Shown here one piece after another: positions 1 to 7,487 of a stretch of DNA of 64,000 nucleotides. A program made the position numbers and the translations under genes. Position 1 is the first letter of the stretch. Every line of letters starts with the position of its first letter. Under the pieces are notes generated by a model, which saw only the letters and a list, made by a program, of their open reading frames with translations, searched no databases and had not been told where the DNA came from. Location: assembly GCF_043555875.1 (NCBI RefSeq), contig NZ_JBIGHW010000010.1, positions 1 to 64,000 of the forward strand, in the 5' to 3' direction. The DNA is from Pelomonas margarita. GTDB taxonomy: Bacteria > Pseudomonadota > Gammaproteobacteria > Burkholderiales > Burkholderiaceae_C.

Positions 1-153
1 TCGGGCCAAGAGGTCTCCCTCAACGACCTGGGGTCTGCTACCCGGCGCACCGACGCCTACCGGGACGGGACTCTCACCCGTTGGACATGCGCAGCATGCA
101 GCAGCTTCACCTCGCCCCTGCGGGCTCCGTGTTGCTTTTGCTTCGTGACGCAC
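1..153 (-). mobile_element. Possible 5' part of a group II intron (cut by window edge)
   Basis: No convincing gene lies here. Read on the minus strand, the stretch begins at 153 with GTGCG, the usual 5' consensus of group II introns, and continues into a GC-rich structured sequence. It contains a hairpin whose arms are ACGGG and CCCGT around a TGAGAGT loop (65-81), a motif I associate with group II intron domain I leaders. The boundary would fall 15 bases beyond the stop codon of the kinase gene at 168. The intron body and any maturase would lie left of position 1, so neither can be seen. Alternatives are a riboregulator, a terminator region or an IS end. Confidence 0.35.
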
Positions 154-167
154 CATGGTGGCGGATT

Positions 168-3100
168 TTAGGTGCCCGGGTCGACGGTGCGCCGGTGGCC
201 GCCGCGCCGCTGCTGGGACGCGGCGCGCAGCAGCTCGTCGCGCACCTGAGCCAGCGGCGGCGCCTCCTGGGCTGTGGCGATGGCGCTGGCTGAGCGCGCC
301 AGCAGCTCCACATCGTCAACACCCAGCGACAGCGCGGTCCAGACGATGACGGGCAGGTCGGCCCAGCGCGGCTCGCTGCGCAACTCGTGCAGCACCTGCA
401 CGCCGTCGATGCCCGGCATCATCAGGTCCAGCATCAGCGCGCCCGGCTGCAGGCGGGGCAGCAGCTGCAGCGCCTCGGCGCCGCCGCTCACCGCGACGGC
501 CTCGATGCCGTGGGCAGCCAGCGCCGCGCACATCAGCTCGCGCGATGCGGCCTCGTCGTCCACCACCAGCATGGGCCGCCCCGGCCCGAGGCGGGCGCGC
601 AGCGGCACCAGCACTCGCCCGAGGGCGACACGGCGCAGCGGTTTGGCGAGCACGTCGAACACGGGAAAGGCCACACCCGCGCCAGATGGCGGCGTCAACG
701 CAAGCGCCTTGACGGCGGCATGCATGGACGGCCCGCCGCCGCGCAGCTGGGCCAGCACGCCCAGGCCCTGCGCGTCGGGCAGCGCCAGGTCCAGCACCAG
801 CTCCGTGTAGCGGCGCATGCCGGCCAGCCGCATGACGTCGGCCGCGCTGGCCGCGACGTCGGCCGTCACGCCGGCCTGGGCCAGCTCGCGGGCCAGGCCG
901 TCCCGCAGCGGGTGGGCGCGCAGCGCCACCAGTTGGTGGTGCTCGGCGCGCGGCAGCACTGCGGGCTCGGGCGTGCGCGGCAGCACGGCATAGAAGCGGC
1001 TGCCCCGGCCGGGCTCGCTGTACACACCGACGCGCCCGCCCTGGGCTTCGACAAGCCGGCGCGTCAGCGCCAGCCCCAGCCCCGTACCCTGGTGGCGCTT
1101 GGTGAGACTGTCGTCGAGCTGCTGGAACTCGACGAAGAGCTGGTCCTGGCGGTCGGCCGGGATGCCGATGCCGCTGTCCTCCACCTCCAGGCGCCACAGC
1201 CGCGGGCCCTCGCCCTGCAGCCGCAGCGTCACCTGGCCGCCGGCCGGCGTGAACTTGACGGCGTTGGACAGGTAGTTCAACAGCACCTGCTTGAGCCGCG
1301 ATGGATCGAGCACCAGGCCGTGCAGGTCGGGCCCGATGCTGGACGCGAGGTGCAGGCCACGCTGCTCGGCCAGCACGGCGACGGTGGCCAACACATCGTG
1401 CGCGATGGCGGGCAGGTCCACGGGCTCGGCGCGGAAGTCCATGCGGCCAGCCTCGATCTTGGAGAGGTCCAGCACGTCGTTGATCATGGCCAGCAGATGC
1501 CGCCCGCTGCTGCCGATGTGCTGCAGCCACTCGCGCTGGCGTGTTGCGTCGGCGGCCGGGCCGCCCATGGTCAGCAGGTCGGAGAAGCCGATGATGGCGT
1601 TCAGCGGCGTGCGCAGTTCGTGCGACATATTGGCCAGAAACAGGCTCTTGAGCCGGCTGCCCTCCTGCACGCGGTGGTTCTCGGCGGCCAGCCAGACCGA
1701 TTGCTGACGGGCCTGCTCAGCCGTGCGCATGGCCGTCACGTCGGCCACGATGCCCACCAGGCGCGGCTCGCCGCCCTCATCTCGGGTGACGCGAGCATCC
1801 ATGCGCAGCCAGTGCAGGCTGTCGTCGGGCCAGACGACACGGAACTCGGCATGCCAGGGCGAGGGCGCGGTGTCGGGCACCTGCGGCGCAGCCAGCCCGG
1901 CCTGCACGGCCGCGCGATCTTCGGCGTGAACGACGGCCAGCAGGTGCTCGCGGTCCCAGGGGGCCGCCGGATCGGTCAGGCCGAAGCACTGGTCATAGCG
2001 GCGCGAGCGCAGGATCCGCCCTGTATCCAGCGCCATCTCCCAGTCGCCGATGGCGGCAGACTCCAGCGCGAAACGCAGCCGCGCCTCGCTCTGACGCAAG
2101 GCCGCCTCGATCTGGCGCTGGTGTGTGAGGTCGCGCGCCGAACTGATGCCGCCGACGATGTGTCCGCCGGCGTCGCGCAGCGGCGACACCTGGGCCGAGA
2201 CCTCCACGCGGCGCCCGTCCTTGGCCAGACGCACAGTGCGGAAGGGGGGCACCTGCTCGCCCCGCGCCAACGCCGCGAGGATGCGCCGTTCCTCGTCCTC
2301 GCGCTCGGCTGGAATGAGCATCTGCACCGGCCGGCCCACCACCTCCGCAGCGACGTACCCGAACATGCGCTCGGCTGCGGCATTCCAGTTGGTGATGACT
2401 CCGTCCAGGCCCTTGACAACGATGGCATCCGCTGACGACTCCACCACCGCCGCCAGTCGCCGCACCTCGGCCTCGGCCTGGGTCAGGCGCCCGACGTCCC
2501 GGAACACCACGGCCATGCCCCGCACTCGGCCGTCGGCGTGGCGGGTCAGGCTGGCCTGCACCTCCACCGGGCAGCGGCTGCCGTCTCGCGACACACACAT
2601 CCACTGCCGCCGTGGCACTAACTCGGCGCCCTCACCCGCCATCACGTCCACCGGGTTGCGCGCCAGCCAGTCGGACGGCAGCCCCTCGCGTGCGAAAACC
2701 TCCCAGACGGACCGCCCCCGGGCTTCAGCCGGGGGCCAGCCGGTGATGTGTTCGGCCACCGAGTTCAGGCGTGTCACGCACCCGGCGTCGTCGGTGGTGA
2801 TGAAGCCGGCATCGATGGACGACAGCGTGGTGGCCAGGCTCTGCTCGGTCTCCAGCAGGTGGTCCTCGGCGCTGGCACGGCGGTCGATCTCGCGCCGCAG
2901 GGCCTCGTTGGCCTGGCGCATCTCCTCAGCCGAGGGCAGCGCCAGCAACTGCGGGCTCAGCCGCCAGGCCACGATGGCCGTCAGCACGGAGGCCAGCGCC
3001 GTGACGATCTTGCCCAAGGTCTGCAGCTCGTAGTCGGGACGCCAGATGGTCCAGACATCCAGCACATGCGTGATGCCGCAAGCAAAAATGAACGCCGCGA

Positions 3101-3299
3101 ACAACGTGGCTAGACGGCCCAGGTTCACCTGCGGGCGCTGCCGCGCGTAGCGCATGATGACGAAGGGCAATGAGAAGTAGGCCAGCGCGATGGTCAGGTC
3201 GGCCCCCACCATCGTCCACAACAGCCCTGGCGACCATTGGAAGCAATAGCCATGGGGCAGGAAGCCCGCCCTCGTCACCAACCCGGTCAGCTCGTCCAT
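168..3299 (-). CDS. Hybrid sensor histidine kinase with ethylene-receptor-like membrane domain
   Basis: The protein has 1043 residues. Three N-terminal membrane helices (about 28-115) resemble the ethylene-binding domain of plant ETR1. D34, Y41, C74 and H78 keep exactly the spacing of ETR1 D25, Y32, C65 and H69; in ETR1 the Cys/His pair holds copper. Next come three PAS domains (about 150-265, 277-395, 400-525), a HisKA domain with phospho-accepting H560 in SHELRTP, and an HATPase domain with DSGIGIP and GTGLGLAL boxes. The C-terminus has two receiver-like domains. The first keeps D837 and a lysine (LAKPL) but has lost the N-terminal acidic pair. The second has VVDDE and D958 but no evident conserved lysine. 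The kinase role is clear; the ligand is inferred. No partner regulator is adjacent. Confidence 0.9.
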   Translation of the reverse strand: MDELTGLVTRAGFLPHGYCFQWSPGLLWTMVGADLTIALAYFSLPFVIMRYARQRPQVNLGRLATLFAAFIFACGITHVLDVWTIWRPDYELQTLGKIVTALASVLTAIVAWRLSPQLLALPSAEEMRQANEALRREIDRRASAEDHLLETEQSLATTLSSIDAGFITTDDAGCVTRLNSVAEHITGWPPAEARGRSVWEVFAREGLPSDWLARNPVDVMAGEGAELVPRRQWMCVSRDGSRCPVEVQASLTRHADGRVRGMAVVFRDVGRLTQAEAEVRRLAAVVESSADAIVVKGLDGVITNWNAAAERMFGYVAAEVVGRPVQMLIPAEREDEERRILAALARGEQVPPFRTVRLAKDGRRVEVSAQVSPLRDAGGHIVGGISSARDLTHQRQIEAALRQSEARLRFALESAAIGDWEMALDTGRILRSRRYDQCFGLTDPAAPWDREHLLAVVHAEDRAAVQAGLAAPQVPDTAPSPWHAEFRVVWPDDSLHWLRMDARVTRDEGGEPRLVGIVADVTAMRTAEQARQQSVWLAAENHRVQEGSRLKSLFLANMSHELRTPLNAIIGFSDLLTMGGPAADATRQREWLQHIGSSGRHLLAMINDVLDLSKIEAGRMDFRAEPVDLPAIAHDVLATVAVLAEQRGLHLASSIGPDLHGLVLDPSRLKQVLLNYLSNAVKFTPAGGQVTLRLQGEGPRLWRLEVEDSGIGIPADRQDQLFVEFQQLDDSLTKRHQGTGLGLALTRRLVEAQGGRVGVYSEPGRGSRFYAVLPRTPEPAVLPRAEHHQLVALRAHPLRDGLARELAQAGVTADVAASAADVMRLAGMRRYTELVLDLALPDAQGLGVLAQLRGGGPSMHAAVKALALTPPSGAGVAFPVFDVLAKPLRRVALGRVLVPLRARLGPGRPMLVVDDEAASRELMCAALAAHGIEAVAVSGGAEALQLLPRLQPGALMLDLMMPGIDGVQVLHELRSEPRWADLPVIVWTALSLGVDDVELLARSASAIATAQEAPPLAQVRDELLRAASQQRRGGHRRTVDPGT

Positions 3300-3392
3300 C
3301 GCATGCTCCCGGCCTGACGCACACCGTGCGGTTATGTCGGGCGATTGTGACCGTTTGGCCGCCCTGCGGGGGCCGATTGCGCGGACGGAAGC

Positions 3393-3821
3393 TCAGCCCG
3401 GGTCCAGCACGTCGAAACCGACATAGCGCGCGGTGAAGCGGGCATGGCCCTCGCGCTCGAAGGCCTCGACATCCCAGGCGCCCGGCAGCAGGCGCTCGGC
3501 AAACTCGGGGCGAAAGCGGTAGACCCAGGCGGTCTCGCTGCGACCATCGGCCAGCGTCACCAACACCTCGACACGCTCGTACTCCTGGCCCTCGAAGGCG
3601 TCCAGCCGCGCCCAGGCGGCGGCGTCCACCTCGCGATACAGGCGCCCGGGCACGCAGTCCTTGGCCGCGGGCCGCAGGCCGGGGTAGTCCTGGCCATGCA
3701 CCGGGTGGCGGCTGTGGCCCGCCAGCGAGGCCGGCTCGCTGGCGAACTCATGCCCGCAAACGCGGGCCATGATGTCGGCCCACATCAGCGAGCCGTAGGT
3801 GAAGCAGTGAGCCGTGCTCAC
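3393..3821 (-). CDS. AIG2/GGCT-like gamma-glutamylcyclotransferase family protein
   Basis: This is a 142-residue protein with the family's N-terminal strand-and-loop FTYGSLMW, which binds the gamma-glutamyl group. A mid-protein acidic stretch (LDAFEGQEYERV) carries the conserved glutamate, and a VYRF strand follows. Family members act on gamma-glutamylamines or glutathione-derived peptides, but the substrate cannot be read here. I chose the GTG at 3821 because it overlaps the aldolase stop (GTGA, 4 bases) and sits directly before the family motif. A longer frame to 3974 would only translate aldolase DNA in another frame. It is probably co-transcribed with the aldolase. Confidence 0.75.
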   Translation of the reverse strand: MSTAHCFTYGSLMWADIMARVCGHEFASEPASLAGHSRHPVHGQDYPGLRPAAKDCVPGRLYREVDAAAWARLDAFEGQEYERVEVLVTLADGRSETAWVYRFRPEFAERLLPGAWDVEAFEREGHARFTARYVGFDVLDPG

Positions 3822-4882
3822 TGCACCTTCTGCGCCAGCTCGCCGCGCGCGTAGGAGGCGGCAATGTCGACCAGCGTGCGGCCCTTGATCTTGCCGGCCT
3901 GGCCTTCGCAGCCGAACTCCATGTAGCGCTGCTTGGCAATGAGCTTGGCGGCCTCGCGGGCAGGCTTGAGCCATTCGCGGGCATCGAACTTGTCGGGGTT
4001 CTCGGCCATGAACTTGCGCACCGCGCCCGTCATCGCGAGGCGGATGTCGGTGTCGATGTTGATCTTGCGCACGCCGTGCTTGATGGCCTCCTGGATCTCC
4101 TCGACAGGCACGCCGAAAGTCTCCTTCATCTTGCCGCCGTACTGGTTGATGATGGCCAGCAGGTCCTGCGGCACCGATGACGAACCGTGCATCACCAGGT
4201 GGGTGTTGGGGATGCGCGCGTGGATTTCCTTGACGCGGCTGATGGCCAGGATGTCGCCGGTGGGCTTGCGGCTGAACTTGTAGGCGCCGTGGCTGGTGCC
4301 GATGGCGATAGCCAGCGCGTCCAGCTGCGTGGCCTTCACGAAGGTGGCGGCCTCCTCGGGGTCGGTCAGCATCTGGGAATGGTCCAGCTTGACGTCGGCG
4401 CCGATGCCATCTTCCTCGCCGGCGTCACCGGTTTCCAGGTTACCCAGGCAGCCAAGCTCGCCCTCGACGGTCACGCCCACGGCATGCGCCATCTCGACGA
4501 CCTTGCGGGTCACCTCGACGTTGTAGTCGAAGCTCGACGGCGTCTTGCCGTCTTCCATCAGCGAGCCGTCCATCATCACCGAGCCGAAGCCCAGGTCGAT
4601 GGCGCCCTGGCAGATCTTGGGGCTGGTGCCGTGGTCCTGGTGCATGACAAGCGGGATGTGCGGGTACATCTCGGCCGCGGCCTGGATGAGGTGCTTGATG
4701 AAGGGCTCGCCCGCGTACTTGCGGGCGCCGGCGCTGGCTTGCAGGATGACCGGTGCACCGACTTCGTCGGCAGCAGCCATGATGGCCTGCACCTGCTCCA
4801 GGTTGTTGACGTTGAAGGCTGGAATGCCGTAGCCGTTGTCGGCGGCGTGGTCCAGCAGCTGACGCATGGAGACGAGAGGCAT
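3818..4882 (-). CDS. fba: Fructose-bisphosphate aldolase, class II
   Basis: The 354-residue product is a zinc-dependent aldolase that splits fructose-1,6-bisphosphate into dihydroxyacetone phosphate and glyceraldehyde-3-phosphate, in glycolysis, gluconeogenesis and possibly the Calvin cycle. Visible family features are the N-terminal AFNVNN strand, the metal-binding HQDHGTS segment, the GELGCLG loop, TSHGAYKF, the phosphate-binding HGSSSVP and INIDTDIR. The length matches the proteobacterial CbbA/Fba type. It overlaps the downstream AIG2-like gene by four bases. No other glycolytic or Calvin-cycle gene is adjacent. Confidence 0.97.
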   Translation of the reverse strand: MPLVSMRQLLDHAADNGYGIPAFNVNNLEQVQAIMAAADEVGAPVILQASAGARKYAGEPFIKHLIQAAAEMYPHIPLVMHQDHGTSPKICQGAIDLGFGSVMMDGSLMEDGKTPSSFDYNVEVTRKVVEMAHAVGVTVEGELGCLGNLETGDAGEEDGIGADVKLDHSQMLTDPEEAATFVKATQLDALAIAIGTSHGAYKFSRKPTGDILAISRVKEIHARIPNTHLVMHGSSSVPQDLLAIINQYGGKMKETFGVPVEEIQEAIKHGVRKINIDTDIRLAMTGAVRKFMAENPDKFDAREWLKPAREAAKLIAKQRYMEFGCEGQAGKIKGRTLVDIAASYARGELAQKVQ

Positions 4883-5026
4883 GGGAAATCCCGGGTGGAG
4901 TTGAGAAATCTGGGCCGACTGCGACTGCCAACGTAGGCGGTAACCGCGTCGTAACTAGTAGGGGATTCTATGGAGGCGCGGGCATGCCCCACCCCCACGG
5001 ATGGGAGTAGTCAGCACAATGCGCAA

Positions 5027-6043
5027 ATGACAAGACTGGTGCTGGACCACCTGACCAACTGGATCACGGCCGCCGCCGGCGAACATTCGCTGGATCTGGC
5101 CGCCCACCTTGAGGAGCGTACCGGCGCCAGCCGCCGCGCCGCGCTCGCTGCGCTCAAGCGCCTGGTGGACGCTGGCTGGCTGACGCGCAGCGGCACCAGC
5201 CGCCGCCCGGTGTTCGCGCCCGGCGCGCTGCGCCAGGTGGTGCGCAGCTACACGCTGTACGGCCTGCAGGAAGACCTGCCCTGGCAGCGCGACTTCGCAC
5301 CGCACTTCGCGCTGCCCCGGCATGTGGAGCGCATGGTGCAGCACGGCTTCACCGAGCTGGTCAACAACGCAGCCGACCACTCCGGAGGCACCAGCGTCAC
5401 GGTGTCGCTGCGCCAGACGCCCTCCCACGTCCAACTGTTGGTCAGCGACGACGGTGTGGGCGTGTTCGACAAGATCTGCACCGCCTTCCAGCTGGAGGAC
5501 CCCCAGCACGCGATGCTGGAGCTCAGCAAGGGGCGGCTGACCAGCGCGCCGGACGCGCACACCGGACGCGGCCTGTTCTTCAGCAGCCAGTTGGCCGATG
5601 TGTTCGACATCCACGCCAACAACACCGCCTACCAACGCCGGGCCTGGGATGCCTCGGGCTGGAAGAAGGGCAAGGGCCTGCCACGCCAGGGCAGCTCCAT
5701 CTACATGGCGCTGGCGCTGAACACCACGCGCACGCTGGACGGCGTGATGAACGCGTGGAGCCTCAGTGGCGATGGCATCGAGTTCGACCAGACCCGCGTG
5801 CAGCTGCGCCTGCTGACCACCGAGGGTCAGGCGCTGGACTCGCGCGCCGCCGCGCGCCGCGTGGGCTCGCGGCTGACGACCTTCAAGCGCGCCGAGATCG
5901 ACTTCGACGGCGTGATCGACGTGGGCCACGGCTTCACGGACGAACTGTTCCGCGTGTTCGCCAAGGCGAATCCGCAGGTGGAGCTGGTGGCCGTCAACAC
6001 CAGCCCGCGCATCGAGGCGCTCATCAAGAGCGCCCGCGCCTAA
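5027..6043 (+). CDS. HTH / histidine-kinase-like ATPase / DUF4325 (STAS-like) fusion protein
   Basis: The 338-residue protein has three parts. Residues about 1-75 look like a winged helix (RRAALAALKRLVDAGWL). Residues about 95-240 are a GHKL ATPase fold with an N-box (ELVNNAADHSGG), DDGVGVFD and a GRGLFF glycine lid. Residues about 265-330 match the small STAS-like DUF4325 domain. There is no HisKA domain, phospho-histidine or membrane segment, so it is not a classical sensor kinase. The architecture recalls anti-sigma kinase plus anti-anti-sigma parts in one chain, but that role is inference. The ATG at 5027 was chosen as the first start before the HTH; the upstream in-frame ATG at 4970 adds unstructured residues. 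The end overlaps the convergent pirin gene by four bases. Confidence 0.75.
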   Translation: MTRLVLDHLTNWITAAAGEHSLDLAAHLEERTGASRRAALAALKRLVDAGWLTRSGTSRRPVFAPGALRQVVRSYTLYGLQEDLPWQRDFAPHFALPRHVERMVQHGFTELVNNAADHSGGTSVTVSLRQTPSHVQLLVSDDGVGVFDKICTAFQLEDPQHAMLELSKGRLTSAPDAHTGRGLFFSSQLADVFDIHANNTAYQRRAWDASGWKKGKGLPRQGSSIYMALALNTTRTLDGVMNAWSLSGDGIEFDQTRVQLRLLTTEGQALDSRAAARRVGSRLTTFKRAEIDFDGVIDVGHGFTDELFRVFAKANPQVELVAVNTSPRIEALIKSARA

Positions 6044-6936
6044 GGCTTTCGCAACGCCGGCACCTGCGGCACCGCGATGCGCGGGCCGACATAGCCGGTC
6101 ACGGTGCCGAAGCGGCCGCCCTCCTCCCGCGCCCAGTCCTCGGCCCAGACCTGCATCTCCGCCGGCTCACGGCCGACGAAGTTCCACCACAGCAGCGGCG
6201 GCGTGGCCCAGGGCTCGCCGCCTAGCAGCAGCAACCGCGTGGCCGACATGCAGCGCAGCTCGACGGACGGGCAGCCCGGCCCGATGTAGAGCAGCGTGCC
6301 GGGCGCGACGGACTCGATCGCGTCATGGCCGGCCGGTGCGATCTCGACCTCGCCCTCCAGCAGCATGACGCCATACTCGAAGTCAGCATTCAGCGGCAGG
6401 GTCGCATCCGCCGGGCCGTCGGCCGCCAAGTCCACGCCCAGCAGCGGCGTGAAGCTGGGCACCGGCGAGCGCTGGCCGTCCAGTTCGCCCACCAGCAGCG
6501 TGCCGTCGAAGCCGCCCACCGCACAGCGCGGCAGGTCGGGGAAGTGCTGAAAGCTGGGCGCGCGCTCGCGCTCGGCGTCAGGCAGCGCGATCCACAGCTG
6601 CGCGAGATGGATGCGGTCGGTCAGCGACTCCTCGCTGTGCGAAATGCCGTGGCCTGCCGTCATCAGGTTCACCTGGCCGGCGCGCAGCACCTGCTCGGAG
6701 CCCAGGCTGTCGCGGTGCAGGATCTCGCCCTCGATCATCCAGCTGAAGGTGGACAGCCCCGTGTGCGGATGCGGGCCGACGTTCATGCGCTTGACCGTCG
6801 TGGCCGGGCCGGCGTGGTCGGCAAAGCACCAGGCGCCGATGACGCGGCGCCCCTTGTTGGGCAGTGCGCGCTGGATGGGCAGGCCGCCCACGTCACCGAC
6901 ATGGCTGGTGATGCGCTCGACGACCACGGCGCTCAT
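6040..6936 (-). CDS. Pirin family protein
   Basis: The 298-residue protein is a bicupin of the pirin family. Metal-ligand motifs PHPHTGLST and GHGISHSE supply the expected three histidines and one glutamate in the N-terminal cupin. Some bacterial pirins have quercetinase activity and others bind partner proteins, so the function cannot be fixed. The ATG at 6936 overlaps the stop of the FMN reductase gene (ATGA). It is the last gene of the copA / reductase / pirin operon, which suggests a link to metal or redox stress. Confidence 0.92.
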   Translation of the reverse strand: MSAVVVERITSHVGDVGGLPIQRALPNKGRRVIGAWCFADHAGPATTVKRMNVGPHPHTGLSTFSWMIEGEILHRDSLGSEQVLRAGQVNLMTAGHGISHSEESLTDRIHLAQLWIALPDAERERAPSFQHFPDLPRCAVGGFDGTLLVGELDGQRSPVPSFTPLLGVDLAADGPADATLPLNADFEYGVMLLEGEVEIAPAGHDAIESVAPGTLLYIGPGCPSVELRCMSATRLLLLGGEPWATPPLLWWNFVGREPAEMQVWAEDWAREEGGRFGTVTGYVGPRIAVPQVPALRKP

Positions 6937-7487
6937 GTTGACCTCTTGTGCACGAAGCCGACGAAGCCCGCGACGAACTGCTGCAGCTGCGCGCGCACCT
7001 TGTCGTCGACAAGCTGGCCGTCGGCGTCGAACACCGTGCCGGCCTTGGACACCATCAGCCGTCCACCCATCCAGAAGTCGTTGCCGAAGGCGCGCAGCAC
7101 GGACAGCAGCGCGTCCTGCGCTTGCACGGTGCCGAAGCCGCCGGGCGTCGCACCGACGAGCGCGGTGGGCTTGCCGCCGAACAGCTTGCCGCCCTCGCCG
7201 CTGGGGCGGGACAGCCAGTCCAGCCCGTTCTTCAGCACGCCGGGCATGCTGTTGTTGTACTCGGGCGTGGCGATCAGCAGCGCATCGGCAGCACGAATGG
7301 CCTCGCGCAGCGTCGTCACGGCCGCGGGGATGCCCTCGGCCTCGACGTCGCCGTCGTAAAGCGGGATGCCGTGCAGCGTGCGCACGTCGACCGTGACGCC
7401 CGCAGGCGCCAGCATGGCAGCGGCGCGCAGCAGCGCGGTGTTGACAGAAGCGCGGCGCAGTGCGCCGCTGAGGGCGAGGATCTTCAT
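6933..7487 (-). CDS. NADPH-dependent FMN reductase family protein
   Basis: The 184-residue flavodoxin-like protein has the family's N-terminal phosphate loop (SGALRRASVN) and the flavin-contacting segment PEYNNSMPGVLKNGLDW. Members of this family (ChrR/ArsH/YieF-like) reduce quinones, chromate or azo compounds using NAD(P)H. The gene is locked between copA and pirin by ATGA overlaps on both sides, so all three should be translated from one message. That placement suggests quinone or metal-stress detoxification; the substrate is unknown. Confidence 0.92.
   Translation of the reverse strand: MKILALSGALRRASVNTALLRAAAMLAPAGVTVDVRTLHGIPLYDGDVEAEGIPAAVTTLREAIRAADALLIATPEYNNSMPGVLKNGLDWLSRPSGEGGKLFGGKPTALVGATPGGFGTVQAQDALLSVLRAFGNDFWMGGRLMVSKAGTVFDADGQLVDDKVRAQLQQFVAGFVGFVHKRST

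Noticed and set aside
387..2435. 682-residue plus-strand open frame opposite the hybrid kinase
   Set aside because: Antisense frame of a clear histidine kinase, with no motifs of its own.
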